A program made the translations under genes and the position numbers. A stretch of 64,000 nucleotides of DNA from Rhodobacter sp. (GTDB taxonomy: Bacteria; Pseudomonadota; Alphaproteobacteria; Rhodobacterales; Rhodobacteraceae), in the NCBI GenBank assembly GCA_020637515.1, contig JACKKG010000001.1, positions 3,192,501 through 3,256,500 of the forward strand. The letters run 5' to 3'. The stretch's first letter is position 1, and each line of letters begins with the position of its first letter. This document shows, piece by piece, positions 8,190-17,243 of this stretch. The notes under the pieces were generated by a model. The model was not told the origin of the DNA, did not search any database, and saw only the letters and a program-made list of their open reading frames with translations.

Positions 8190-8653
8190 GCGGCAGCACC
8201 GACGCCAAACGCGCGCTGCGCTCGGCCGCACGCTTCTACGCGGTGCAGGCGCTGTTCCAGATGGAAAGCTCGGGCCAGACCGTGGACAAGGTCCGCGCCG
8301 AGTTCGAAACCTATCGGATCGGCGCCGAGGGCGACGAGGAAACCTGGGTCGAGGCCGATCTGGCGCTGTTCCGCACGCTCTTGGACAAGGCCGTCGATCA
8401 GCAGGCGACGATCGACCAGATGACCGACCGCGCGCTGGTCGCGAAATGGCCGATCGCGCGAATCGACCCGACGCTGCGCGCGCTGTTCCGCGCGGCCGGG
8501 GCGGAACTGGTGGAAACCGCCACGCCGCCGCGGGTCGTCATCACCGAATACGTGCAACTCGCGCAGGCCTTTTTCCCTGAGGGGCGCGAATCGAAATTCG
8601 TGAACGCGGTCCTCGACCACATGGCGCGCGAGGCCCGGCCCGAGGCGTTCTGA
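8186..8653 (+). CDS. nusB: Transcription antitermination factor NusB
   Basis: A 155-residue all-helical protein of the NusB family, which joins NusE/S10 at boxA RNA during rRNA antitermination. Recognised from ARFYAVQALFQME at the N-terminus, the W-P-I-A-R-I-D-P-T-L-R-A-LFRAA segment, and the C-terminal VITEYVQLAQAFF...KFVNAVLDHMA. The ATG overlaps the ribH stop. The ribH-nusB pairing is common across bacteria. A strong terminator follows at 8761-8785. Confidence 0.95.
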   Translation: MSGSTDAKRALRSAARFYAVQALFQMESSGQTVDKVRAEFETYRIGAEGDEETWVEADLALFRTLLDKAVDQQATIDQMTDRALVAKWPIARIDPTLRALFRAAGAELVETATPPRVVITEYVQLAQAFFPEGRESKFVNAVLDHMAREARPEAF

Positions 8654-8717
8654 AACCCGCCAGATCGCGCACAGCTTGACTCGAGGGGTGCGCGCCACCC
8701 GCGGGCCGGCCGCCCCT

Positions 8718-8785
8718 TCTTTGTGCCGCAAATATCCTGGGGGGTGAGGCCGTCAGGCCGAGGGGGGCAACGCCCCCCTTTTTTT
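8718..8785 (+). terminator. Box-hairpin element copy 2, with intrinsic terminator after nusB
   Basis: The 27-nt box (8718-8744, TTTGTGCCGCAAATATCC then a G run) is followed by a hairpin with an 8-bp stem (8761-8768 with 8772-8779) and seven T residues, a textbook Rho-independent terminator on the plus strand. It separates convergent nusB and the OmpA-like gene. It differs from the other boxes by one base in the core. Confidence 0.85.
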
Positions 8786-8787
8786 CC

Positions 8788-11238
8788 TCAGCGTTCGGTC
8801 AGCTTCAGCTCGATCCGGCGGTTCTGCGCGCGCGCCGCGGGCGAGGATCCCGGCACCACCGGCCGATATTCCCCGAACCCGGTGGCCGCCAGCCGTTCCG
8901 GCGGAAAGCCCAGGTCGTTGATGAGGAACAGCACCACCGACAGCGCCCGCGCCTGGCTCAGTTCCCAGTTCGAGGCGTAGCGCCCGCCGGGCCGGATCGG
9001 CGCGTCGTCGGTGTGCCCGTCCACGCGCAGGATCCAGTCGATCGCCGGCGGGATTTCCCGCGCAATTTCCAGCAGCGCCGCGCCGATGCTGCGGATCTGC
9101 GCCTGGCCTGCGGCCGACAGATCGGCCGAGCCCGGCTCGAACAGCACCTCCGACGAAAAGACGAAGCGGTCCCCCACAACCTGCACCCCGTCGCGGCCCG
9201 ACAGGATCTCGCGCATCTGGCCGAAGAATTCGGAGCGGTAGCGCGCCAGTTGTTCGGTCTCGGCCTCCAGCCGGCGGCGCTCGGCCTCTTCCAGTTCGGC
9301 GCGGCGGCGTTCCTCGGCCGCGACCCGCGCAAGGGCCGCGTTCAGATCGGACCCCAGCGATTCGATCTGGGTGTTCGCCTCGGCCTCGCGGGTGCGCGAT
9401 TCGCCCAGCAGGTCCTGCAACCCGGCGACCTGCCGCTGCAACTGCGCGACCTGTTCGTTCAGCAGGGCCAGCCGCCGCTGTTCTTCGGTCGAGGCCTCCT
9501 GCGCGTCGGCCAGTTGCTGTTGCGCCAGTTGCAGCAGGGCGCGGCGCGTTTCCGATTCGGTGGCCTGGCGATCCGCCTGCCCCTGGGCGTCGTCGCGCGC
9601 CGCCTGCGCGGCGGCCAGCAGCGTCAGCGTTTCCTCGGCGCGGGCGCGCTGCGCCTCCAGCGCCAGCGTCATCGCGGTCAGTTCGGCGTCGGAATTCTGC
9701 AACCGCTCGCGCAGGGCCTGCGCGGCGGCGGCCTGCGCCAGGCGCTCGCGTTCGGCGGCATCGAGCGCGGTCTGCATCCCCGCCAGGCGCTGGCGCAGGG
9801 CCTCGGCCGCGGCGGCTTCGGCCAGACGCTGGCGTTCCGCTTCCGACAATGCTCCATCGAACGTGCTGGCCCGCGCCAACAGCGCCTGCCGCGCCGCCTG
9901 TTCATCGCTGAGCTGCCCCTCCAGTTCCGCGATTCGCGCCCGTGTCGTGTCATCCAGCGCGGCCAGCTGCGCCAGGGCCTGTTGCCGCGCCAATTGTTCG
10001 TCGTTCAGCCGGGATTCAAGGTCCGCCAGCCGCGCGCGCGTTTCGGCATCCAGCGACGCAAGCTGCGCCAGGGCCTGCTGGCGCGCGGCCTGTTCGTCGG
10101 TCAGTCGGGCCTGCAATTCGGCGATCCGGGCGCGGGTCTGATCGTCCAGCGACGCCAGATCCGCCAGCGCCTGCTGGCGGGCCACCTGCGCATCGCTGAG
10201 CTGCGTCGCCAGGTCCGCGATCCGCGCGCGCGTGGTGGCGTCCAGTTGGGCCAGATCCGCCAGCGCCTGCTGGCGCGCGACCTCGGCCGCCGACAGCGAT
10301 TGCTCAAGTTCGGCGATGCGCGCGCGGGTTTCATCGTCCAGCGCCGCGAGCCGGGCCAGCGCCTGCTGCCGGGCCAGTTCACTGTCCGAGAGTTGCGCGC
10401 TCAAGGCCGCGATGCGTGCCTGCTGGGCCGCGGTTTGCGTCGCCAGTTCGGCCAGCGCGGCCGCGCGCGCGGCCTCGGTCTCGGCCAGACGCTGGCGGGT
10501 GGTCTGGGCCTCGGCGCGCGCCAGATCCAGCGCCTGCCGGGTCTGCGTCACCGCCGCCAGCGCCGCGTCGCGCGCCTGCGTCGTCTCGGTCAGCCGCGCC
10601 AGCATGTCGGTCAACGAGGCCTCGGCGGTCTGCGCGCGCCCGCGCATCTCGGCCAGCGCGGCCTCGACAGCCTCGCGCTGGGCGGCGGCCAGCCGCGCGG
10701 CCTCGGCCTGGGCGTCGATTTCGTCGCGCGCCCGGGCCAGCGCCGCGTTCAGCGCCTCGGATTCGCTGAGCAGCGCGTCGCGGCGGGATTCGGTCTCGGC
10801 CAGACGCGCGCCCAGATCCGAGCGTTCGGCGATCAGCGCGGCGACCTGAGCCTCGAACGCCGTGATCCGGGTGCGCGCGTCCTGAAGATCGGCGTTGCGC
10901 GCCGCCAGGTCGCGGCCCAGCGCGGCCAGCGCGGCCTCTTGCTGGCGCGTCGTGGCGCGCAGGCTGTCGAGGTCGGCGTTCAGCCCCGTCACCTGCCCTT
11001 CGAGCGTGGCGACACGGCCGCGCGACAGGCCCAGCGCATCGGTCAGGCTGGCGACCTGCTGCGTCAACCCTTCCAGTTCGTGGTCTTGCGTGGTGATCTG
11101 TTCGCGCAGCACCGACTGCACGATCATGAAAATCGACAGCACGAACATCAGCACCAGCAGCAGCGCCGACATGGCATCGACGAATCCCGGCCAGATCGAT
11201 GCCGAAAATCGGTTGCCGCCGCGCCGCGAGAGCCCCAT
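8788..11238 (-). CDS. MotB/OmpA-like protein with very long coiled coil and 32-residue repeats
   Basis: An 816-residue membrane-anchored protein. Residues 1-20 are basic; a single TM (~20-43) carries an Asp (D21, in GFVDAMSALLLVL) at the place of the ion-binding Asp of MotB-type stators. Residues ~45-665 are almost continuous coiled coil rich in A, L, R, Q and E. Residues 283-457 contain about five and a half copies of a 32-residue repeat (LSD.Q.ARQQALA.LA..D..TRARIA.LE..). Residues ~690-816 are an OmpA-type peptidoglycan-binding domain (VDGHTDDAPI, NWELSQARA, NRRIEL). It is the partner of the MotA/ExbB-like gene that overlaps its start. Confidence 0.85.
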   Translation of the reverse strand: MGLSRRGGNRFSASIWPGFVDAMSALLLVLMFVLSIFMIVQSVLREQITTQDHELEGLTQQVASLTDALGLSRGRVATLEGQVTGLNADLDSLRATTRQQEAALAALGRDLAARNADLQDARTRITAFEAQVAALIAERSDLGARLAETESRRDALLSESEALNAALARARDEIDAQAEAARLAAAQREAVEAALAEMRGRAQTAEASLTDMLARLTETTQARDAALAAVTQTRQALDLARAEAQTTRQRLAETEAARAAALAELATQTAAQQARIAALSAQLSDSELARQQALARLAALDDETRARIAELEQSLSAAEVARQQALADLAQLDATTRARIADLATQLSDAQVARQQALADLASLDDQTRARIAELQARLTDEQAARQQALAQLASLDAETRARLADLESRLNDEQLARQQALAQLAALDDTTRARIAELEGQLSDEQAARQALLARASTFDGALSEAERQRLAEAAAAEALRQRLAGMQTALDAAERERLAQAAAAQALRERLQNSDAELTAMTLALEAQRARAEETLTLLAAAQAARDDAQGQADRQATESETRRALLQLAQQQLADAQEASTEEQRRLALLNEQVAQLQRQVAGLQDLLGESRTREAEANTQIESLGSDLNAALARVAAEERRRAELEEAERRRLEAETEQLARYRSEFFGQMREILSGRDGVQVVGDRFVFSSEVLFEPGSADLSAAGQAQIRSIGAALLEIAREIPPAIDWILRVDGHTDDAPIRPGGRYASNWELSQARALSVVLFLINDLGFPPERLAATGFGEYRPVVPGSSPAARAQNRRIELKLTER
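9868..10392 (-). repeat. 96-bp in-frame tandem repeat in the coiled-coil gene
   Basis: About five and a half units of 96 bp encode residues 283-457 of the OmpA-like protein. Each protein unit has 32 residues with the core ARQQALA-x-LA-x2-D-x2-TRARIA. DNA copies are similar but not identical, so the array is not brand new. Repeat number may vary between strains. Confidence 0.85.
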
Positions 11239-12449
11239 CAGTAGCCGTCCTCGGCGCTGACCTGGGGCGGTGGCTGCCGGTTCAGGTGTCGCACCGCCTG
11301 CGTCAGAACCGCCAGATCGCTGCGCAGATCGGCCATGGATTCCTGCCGCCCGGCGGACAATTCCTCAAGGATGCGAACCAGTTGCACATCCATGGAGCGC
11401 AGGCGAAGTCGGGTTTCGGCCTCGACATGGGGTTCCGCGTCGGGGCCGGACAGCAAGGCGATCAGCCGCTCCTGCCCCTCGGCCAGCCGTGCCAGCGCGG
11501 CCTCGGCGCCGGCGGCGCTGTGGGTCTGCTGGGCCAACCGCTCGACCGCATTGGCAAGGCTGCCCAGGGCCGCGTCACGCTCACCGCGACCGGCCTCGGC
11601 GCGGGCCTGAAGGTCCTGCAAGGCGAGCATCTGGTCGGCCAGGGTATCCAGCACCTCGACCATGGCCGCCATCTGGCCGCCGCCCTCGCCGTCGCCCAGC
11701 GCCGAGCCGAGGCGGGTGATCGAGGACAGCCATTCCTCGAGCTCGCGGTAGAACCGGTTCTGCGCCTGGGTCGCAAAGAGTTCGAGCAATCCGACCACCA
11801 GCGACCCGGCCAGACCCAGCAGGGACGAACTGAACGCCGTGCCCATGCCGCCCATCTGGGCCTCGAGCCCGGTCATCAGGCGGCCGAACCCCGACAGCGC
11901 GGTTTCGCCCTCTTGCGGTGCCAGCGAGCGGATCGTTTCCACCACCGCCGGAACCGAGGTCGCGAGTCCGTAGAACGTGCCCAGAAGCCCCAGCAGGATC
12001 AGCAGGTTGACCAGATAGCGCGTGATATCGCGCTCTTCCTCGATGCGGGTGCCGACCGATTCCAGAATCGACCGGGTCGAACTGGCCGAGATATGGCTGG
12101 AGGTGCCGTGCGCCCTGAGCAGCGATGCCAGCGGCGCCAGCAAGCGCGGCGCAATGGTGATCTGGTGGCCCGGCGTCTGCGCGACGAATCCGCCGACCCA
12201 GCGCACCGAACTGAACAACTGCCCGATCTGCCAGAAGGTCGCCAGCACGCCGATCACGAAGATCAGCGCGATGAACCCGTTGAGCGAGATATTGGCCAGG
12301 AAGATGCCCGAAATGCGGGGATAGGCCAGCGCGACGCCCGCACCGACCAGCGCCAGGGACAGCAGCATCAAGGTCAACTGGCGCAACGGCGGTGTGAACT
12401 GGACACGACCGATCGGCCCCAGCGTGCCTGCTCTCAACTGCTTCGCCAT
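11238..12449 (-). CDS. MotA/TolQ/ExbB-family proton channel subunit
   Basis: A 403-residue inner-membrane protein with four TM segments (near residues 25-45, 55-78, 145-170 and 205-230). The MotA/TolQ/ExbB signature spans the last two: YLVNLLILLGLLGTFYGL and GMGTAFSSSLLGLAGSL. The C-terminal ~170 residues form a cytoplasmic helical tail. With the overlapping (ATGA) OmpA-like gene it forms a stator-like pair, expected to use ion flow to move or stretch the peptidoglycan-binding arm. The ATG at 12449 (MAKQLRAG) was preferred over a TTG nine codons upstream. Confidence 0.85.
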   Translation of the reverse strand: MAKQLRAGTLGPIGRVQFTPPLRQLTLMLLSLALVGAGVALAYPRISGIFLANISLNGFIALIFVIGVLATFWQIGQLFSSVRWVGGFVAQTPGHQITIAPRLLAPLASLLRAHGTSSHISASSTRSILESVGTRIEEERDITRYLVNLLILLGLLGTFYGLATSVPAVVETIRSLAPQEGETALSGFGRLMTGLEAQMGGMGTAFSSSLLGLAGSLVVGLLELFATQAQNRFYRELEEWLSSITRLGSALGDGEGGGQMAAMVEVLDTLADQMLALQDLQARAEAGRGERDAALGSLANAVERLAQQTHSAAGAEAALARLAEGQERLIALLSGPDAEPHVEAETRLRLRSMDVQLVRILEELSAGRQESMADLRSDLAVLTQAVRHLNRQPPPQVSAEDGY

Positions 12450-12481
12450 CCGTGCACCCGGTTCTTGCTGACACAAAATCT

Positions 12482-12496
12482 AGGGGTATTGCCCCT
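12482..12496 (-). terminator. Short hairpin after chaC
   Basis: Inverted repeat AGGGG/CCCCT with a 5-nt loop. On the minus strand it is followed by AGATTTT. It lies between chaC and the ExbB-like gene, so it may be a weak terminator that uncouples the two. Confidence 0.45.
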
Positions 12497-12512
12497 GTTT
12501 GCCAACAAGGAA

Positions 12513-13049
12513 CTACACGCCCTTCAACACCTTCACGCGATCCGACAGCCATTCCAGCTCAGGGTCGGGCAGGCCCAGCGCCGCCAGATGCGCGGCGGTC
12601 TGATGCAAGTACTCGCAATTCGGCCCGCGCCCGCCGACCGCGCGGGCGATGCGCTGCGCCTGATCCTCCAGCGCCATGCCGCCGCAATACTGGTCATGGG
12701 CGCGGTCGATCACATAGACCACCGCCAGAACCTCGCGCCCGTCGTCCAACCGCAGGGGGCGCACCTGTTCCAGATAGGCGGCCGAGATCAGCTCGCGCGC
12801 GCGCAGGTATTCCAGCGTCTCGTCGGCGATCTCGGCGGCGATTTCAAAGGCCACGCCGTGGCATTCGGCACCTTCGGCGGCATCGAGCGCCAGCACCAGG
12901 CCCGGCTGGGCCTCGGTCCCGCGATGGTGGATGGACAACATGCAGAACGACCGGCGGAACCCGTCCAGCCGGGCCAGCCGTCGCGAGGTCCAGGCGAACC
13001 CCGGGTTCCACACCAGCGATCCATAGCCAAAGACCCACAGCGGTTGCAT
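12513..13049 (-). CDS. Gamma-glutamylcyclotransferase (ChaC type)
   Basis: A 178-residue ChaC-family enzyme, which cleaves glutathione to 5-oxoproline and Cys-Gly. Signatures: VFGYGSLVWNPGF at the N-terminus, RRSFCMLSIHHRGT, LVLALD, and the catalytic-type Glu region LRARELISAAYLEQ. The start MQPLWVF fits the family start; an upstream extension is unlikely. The gene lies 5' of the ExbB/OmpA-like pair on the same strand, but a hairpin separates them. Confidence 0.9.
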   Translation of the reverse strand: MQPLWVFGYGSLVWNPGFAWTSRRLARLDGFRRSFCMLSIHHRGTEAQPGLVLALDAAEGAECHGVAFEIAAEIADETLEYLRARELISAAYLEQVRPLRLDDGREVLAVVYVIDRAHDQYCGGMALEDQAQRIARAVGGRGPNCEYLHQTAAHLAALGLPDPELEWLSDRVKVLKGV

Positions 13050-13141
13050 GACAGTTCTCCGAACCCGGCCGCGCGGCGGGACTGGCCCCGCGCCGCAGGG
13101 GCATGTAAACAGCCCGGGGAACAAAGACAACGGAGTCGGGC

Positions 13142-14116
13142 ATGCGCGCTCTCAGGGCTCTGACGGTGCTGGCGGTTCTGGCAACCCTGGCATGGTGCGG
13201 GTATTGGGTGATCGGACAGCAGGCGCTGGACCGCGCGATCCGCGCCGGGCTGGCGCATGTGCCCGAGGTCAGCGCCGGTTCGCACAGCATTGGCGGGTTT
13301 CCGAACCGCTTTGACGTGACCTTCAACGAGCCCCGAGTGGCGGTGGACGGGGTAACCTGGACGGCGCCCTTTGTGCAGATCATGGCGCTGTCCTATCAGC
13401 CCAACCGGCTGATTGCCGTCTTTGCGCACGATCAGGCGCTGCGCGTCAACGGAACCGAGGCCAGCCTGCACAGCGAGGACTTGCGCGCCTCGATGGCGAT
13501 GGACGCGACGCTGGACCTGCCGCTCGATCGGGTGACGCTGGTCGGTCAGGGACTGGACCTGCTGGTGGGCGCGGCGAACAACCGGTTCGACAGCCTGCGC
13601 CTGGCCAGCCGGCGAATCGGACCCGCGATCCACGAGATCGCCGCGCTGGCCGAAACGGTCTATCCTGACACCGCGATGATGGACCGGATGGACCCGCAGG
13701 GCCTGTGGCCGCGCCGCTTCGACGTGCTGCGGCTGGACGCCGAGGTCGCGTTCGACCGCCCGCTGGACCGCCACCTGTTCGACGGCGCCGAGCCGCGCCT
13801 GTCCCGCCTGACGCTGACCGGCGCCCGGGTCGCCTGGGACGGGGTTGACATCGTCGCCGCCGGGCGCCTGACGCCCGATGCCGAGGGTCGGCTTTCGGGC
13901 GACGTGACGCTGACCGTCACCGGCTGGCGCAGGCTCCTGGACCTGGCGCGCGCGCAGGGCCTGCTGACCCCCGAGAACCAGACCACCCTGGCCGGGATGC
14001 TGGGCGCGATGGCCACTGGCGAGGGCGGCGCGACAATCGCGGTGCCGCTGGCCGTGGTAGACGGCGATCTGAGGATGGGGCCGGTCGTTCTGGGCACCCT
14101 GCCGCCGCTGCGCTGA
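13142..14116 (+). CDS. DUF2125 domain-containing protein
   Basis: A 324-residue protein with one N-terminal membrane anchor or uncleaved signal (LTVLAVLATLAWCGYWVIG) and a periplasmic beta-rich domain matching DUF2125: SAGSHSIGGFPNRFDVTFNEPRV near residues 45-65 and repeated amphipathic strands to the C-terminus. The family is restricted to alphaproteobacteria and resembles lipid-bridging AsmA-like folds in style; its function is not known. RBS GGAG lies upstream of the ATG. Divergent from chaC. Confidence 0.8.
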   Translation: MRALRALTVLAVLATLAWCGYWVIGQQALDRAIRAGLAHVPEVSAGSHSIGGFPNRFDVTFNEPRVAVDGVTWTAPFVQIMALSYQPNRLIAVFAHDQALRVNGTEASLHSEDLRASMAMDATLDLPLDRVTLVGQGLDLLVGAANNRFDSLRLASRRIGPAIHEIAALAETVYPDTAMMDRMDPQGLWPRRFDVLRLDAEVAFDRPLDRHLFDGAEPRLSRLTLTGARVAWDGVDIVAAGRLTPDAEGRLSGDVTLTVTGWRRLLDLARAQGLLTPENQTTLAGMLGAMATGEGGATIAVPLAVVDGDLRMGPVVLGTLPPLR

Positions 14117-14151
14117 TCGGGCCGCCAAAGATGCACGCGGAATGGGACAAT

Positions 14152-14169
14152 AATTTTAAGCTTGAAATT
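14152..14169. promoter_or_regulatory. Candidate MarR operator upstream of the aryl-CoA operon
   Basis: An 18-bp inverted repeat, AATTTTAAGCTTGAAATT, with 8 of 9 base pairs symmetric around AAGCTT. It lies 46 bp before the monooxygenase start. Three GAAAT copies at 7-bp spacing overlap and follow it (14164, 14171, 14178). Size and symmetry suit a MarR dimer, and a MarR gene sits inside the operon. The AT-rich patch stands out in a ~68% GC context. Confidence 0.55.
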
Positions 14170-14215
14170 TGAAATTCGAAATGCCACGCTGCCCGGGACA
14201 CGAGGAGTGCCCAAC

Positions 14216-16501
14216 ATGAAAATTCTGTGCCTCGGCGGCGGCCCCGCTGGTCTTTATTTCGCAATCTCGATGAAACTGCGCGACCCCGCGCACGAGGTGA
14301 CGGTGCTGGAACGCAACCGCGCCAACGACACCTTTGGCTGGGGGGTGGTGCTGTCCGACGACGCGCTGTCGCGGATGCAGAAGAACGACCCCAAATCGAC
14401 CGACGCGATCCGCGATCATTTTGCCTATTGGGACGACATCGCGACGATCCACAAGGGCCAGCGCATCGTCTCGGGCGGGCACGGGTTCGCCGGGATCGGC
14501 CGCAAGCAGATGTTGATCCTGTTGCAGGCGCGGGCGCGCGAGCTGGGCGTCGATCTGCGGTTCGAAACCGAATTCAAGGCCGCCGAGGACTATCGCAAGG
14601 ATTATGACCTGGTGGTCGGCGCCGACGGCATCAACTCGTTGGTGCGCAAGGAATACGAGAGCGATTTCAAGCCCGACATCGACGTGCGCAAGTGCAAGTT
14701 CATCTGGTTGGGCACCCATCAGAAGTTCGACGACGCCTTCACCTTCATCTTCGAAAAGACGGAACACGGCTGGATCTGGGCGCATGTCTACCAGTTCGAC
14801 GCCGATACCGCGACCTTCATCGTCGAATGCCTGCCCGACACCTGGGATCGCCTGGGATTCGAGGCGATGACGAAGGAAGAGATCGTCGAAACCTGCCGCA
14901 AGATCTTTGAAAAGCACCTGGGCGGCAACGACCTGATGTCGAACGCGGCGCACCTGCGCGGTTCGGCGGTTTGGATGCAGTTCCCGCGCGTCATCTGCGA
15001 GAAGTGGTATCACGAGAACGTCGTGCTGATCGGCGATTCGGCGGCGACGGGGCATTTCTCGATCGGTTCGGGCAGCCGCCTGGCCTTTGACAGCGCGATC
15101 GCGCTGGCCGATTACCTGCATTCGGAACCGACGATGGAGCAGGCCTTCCGCCGCTACCAGGAGGAACGCCGGCTTGAGGTGTTGCGGCTGCAATCGGCGG
15201 CACGCAACTCGCTGGAATGGTTCGAGGAAGTCGAGCGTTACCTCGACATGGACCCGACCCGCTTTGCCTATTCGCTGCTGACCCGCTCGCAGCGCATCAG
15301 CCACGAGAACCTGCGCCTGCGCGATCCCGAATGGCTGGAGGGCGCCGAAGCCTGGTTCGCGCGCCAGGCCGGCGGCACCGAGGGGCGCCGCCCCATGTTC
15401 CAGCCCTATACGCTGCGCGACATGACGCTGAAGAACCGCATCGTCATGTCCCCGATGGCGCAATACAAGGCGGTCGATGGCACGCCCACCGACTGGCATT
15501 TCACCCATTACGCCGAACGCGCAAAGGGCGGCGCGGGGCTGATCTACACCGAAATGACCTGCGTGTCGGCGGATGGCCGGATCACCCCCGGGTGCCCGGG
15601 TCTCTATGCCCCCGAACACGAGGCAGCCTGGAAGCGGCTTGCCGACTTCATCCATGCCGAGACCTCGGCCAAGCTGTGCATCCAGATCGGCCATGCCGGG
15701 CGCAAGGGTTCGACCTGCGTGCCCTGGGGCGGCGGCATCGACGCGCCCCTGCCCGCGGGCAACTGGGATCTGATCGCGGCCTCGGCCATCCCGTATCGCA
15801 AGGACAGCCAGACCCCGCGCGCGATGACCCGCGCCGACATGGACCGGGTCAAGGCCGACTTCGTCGCGGCCGCCCAGATGGCCGACCGCGCGGGCGCCGA
15901 CATGATCGAGATGCACGGCGCGCACGGCTATTTGCTGGCGACCTTCATTTCGCCCGTGACCAACCGGCGCGAGGACACGTATGGCGGCAGTCTGGAAAAC
16001 CGGATGCGCTATCCGCTCGAGGTGTTCACCGCGATGCGCGCGGCCTGGCCGACGTCGAAACCGATGGCGGTGCGGATTTCGGCCCATGACTGGATCGACG
16101 GCGGCGTGACGCCCGAGGAAGCGGTCGAGATCGCCCGCGCCTTCCACGCGGCCGGCGCCGACATCATCGACGTGTCCTCGGGTCAGACCGACCCGGCCGA
16201 GGCGCCGATCTATGGCCGGATGTTCCAGACGCCGTTCAGCGACCGCATCCGCAACGAGGCCGGCATCCCCACGATGACGGTCGGCAACATCAGCGACTGG
16301 GACCAGGTGAACGGCATCCTCATGGCGGGCCGGGCCGATCTGGTCTGCCTGGCACGCGCGCATCTGGCCGATCCCTACTGGACGCTGCACGCCGCCGTTG
16401 CCCAGGGCGACACCGCGACCGAGTGGCCTGCGCCCTACAAGGGCGGGCGCGACCTGTTGTTCCGTCTGGCCGAGCGGCAGGCCGAGGCCATTCGCGTATG
16501 A
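14216..16501 (+). CDS. 2-aminobenzoyl-CoA monooxygenase/reductase (bifunctional flavoenzyme)
   Basis: A 761-residue fusion. Residues 1-~375 are an FAD monooxygenase of the salicylate/PHBH type (CLGGGPAGLYFAI, VVGADGINSLVR, LIGDSAATGHFSIGSG). Residues ~395-761 are an Old Yellow Enzyme FMN reductase (IVMSPMAQYKA, QIGHAGRKGS, MHGAHGYLLATFISP, YGGSLENR). This architecture is that of ACMR, which hydroxylates and then reduces 2-aminobenzoyl-CoA; databases also name it salicylyl-CoA 5-hydroxylase/oxidoreductase. Start chosen from AGGAG at 14203-14207. First gene of the operon; overlaps the SDR by 4 bp. Confidence 0.9.
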   Translation: MKILCLGGGPAGLYFAISMKLRDPAHEVTVLERNRANDTFGWGVVLSDDALSRMQKNDPKSTDAIRDHFAYWDDIATIHKGQRIVSGGHGFAGIGRKQMLILLQARARELGVDLRFETEFKAAEDYRKDYDLVVGADGINSLVRKEYESDFKPDIDVRKCKFIWLGTHQKFDDAFTFIFEKTEHGWIWAHVYQFDADTATFIVECLPDTWDRLGFEAMTKEEIVETCRKIFEKHLGGNDLMSNAAHLRGSAVWMQFPRVICEKWYHENVVLIGDSAATGHFSIGSGSRLAFDSAIALADYLHSEPTMEQAFRRYQEERRLEVLRLQSAARNSLEWFEEVERYLDMDPTRFAYSLLTRSQRISHENLRLRDPEWLEGAEAWFARQAGGTEGRRPMFQPYTLRDMTLKNRIVMSPMAQYKAVDGTPTDWHFTHYAERAKGGAGLIYTEMTCVSADGRITPGCPGLYAPEHEAAWKRLADFIHAETSAKLCIQIGHAGRKGSTCVPWGGGIDAPLPAGNWDLIAASAIPYRKDSQTPRAMTRADMDRVKADFVAAAQMADRAGADMIEMHGAHGYLLATFISPVTNRREDTYGGSLENRMRYPLEVFTAMRAAWPTSKPMAVRISAHDWIDGGVTPEEAVEIARAFHAAGADIIDVSSGQTDPAEAPIYGRMFQTPFSDRIRNEAGIPTMTVGNISDWDQVNGILMAGRADLVCLARAHLADPYWTLHAAVAQGDTATEWPAPYKGGRDLLFRLAERQAEAIRV

Positions 16502-17241
16502 CCACGCTGTCCGGCAAGCGCGTGCTGATTACCGGCGGCGGCACGGGTGTCGGCGCCGACCTGGCGCGCGGCTTCCATGCCGCCGGGGCCGACGTGGTGA
16601 TCGCGGGGCGCCGTCTGGCGCCCCTTGAGGCCGTGGCCGACACCCTGCCCGGGGCGCGCGCGCTGACCTGCGACGTCACCGACGAGGCCCAGGTGGCCGC
16701 GCTGTTTGCCCAGGCCGGCGCGGTGGACGTGGTGATCGCCAACGCCGGGGCCTCGACCTCGGCGCCGATGGCCAGGACCTCGCTGGCGGACTGGAACGCG
16801 ATGCTGGCGGTCAACCTGACCGGCACCTTCCTGACCCTGCGCGAGGGGTTGAGGCAATTCAGCGGCTGGGGCCGACTGATCGCCGTGGCCTCGACCGCGG
16901 GGCTGAAGGGCTATGGCTATGTCGCGCCCTACGCGGCGGCCAAGCACGGCGTCGTCGGCATGATTCGCAGCCTGGCGCTGGAAGTAGCGCGCGGCCAGGT
17001 CACGGCGAACGCGCTGTGCCCGGGGTTCCTGGACACCGAGATGACCGACCGTTCGGTCGCGAACATCATGGAAAAGACAGGGAAAACCGAGGCCGAGGCC
17101 CGCGCCGCCCTGGCCGCGACCAACCCGCAGAAGCGGCTGATCCAGCCGCGCGAGGTCACGGCCGCCGCGTTGTGGTTGTGCGCCGAGGGCGCGGAAGGCA
17201 TCAATGGTCAAGCCATCGCCATCGCCGGAGGAGAGGTCTGA
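16498..17241 (+). CDS. Short-chain dehydrogenase/reductase
   Basis: A 247-residue classical SDR: cofactor loop TGGGTGVG (residues ~14-21), NAG motif in VVIANAGAS, catalytic Ser in VASTAG and YAAAK (Y-x3-K), then CPGFLDTEMTD. In this operon it probably oxidises the hydroxyacyl-CoA intermediate in ring-cleaving beta-oxidation of the 2-aminobenzoyl-CoA product. That role is inferred from position. The start overlaps the monooxygenase stop (ATGA); the MarR gene follows after 2 bp. Confidence 0.9.
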   Translation: MTTLSGKRVLITGGGTGVGADLARGFHAAGADVVIAGRRLAPLEAVADTLPGARALTCDVTDEAQVAALFAQAGAVDVVIANAGASTSAPMARTSLADWNAMLAVNLTGTFLTLREGLRQFSGWGRLIAVASTAGLKGYGYVAPYAAAKHGVVGMIRSLALEVARGQVTANALCPGFLDTEMTDRSVANIMEKTGKTEAEARAALAATNPQKRLIQPREVTAAALWLCAEGAEGINGQAIAIAGGEV

Positions 17242-17243
17242 CC

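Noticed and set aside
8788..12449. Zorya-type anti-phage system (ZorA/ZorB) because of the MotA-like plus MotB/OmpA-like pair
   Set aside because: No ZorC, ZorD or ZorE gene is present; neighbours are ChaC and DUF2125, a stable chromosomal setting. The coiled coil is in the OmpA-like protein rather than in a long ZorA tail.
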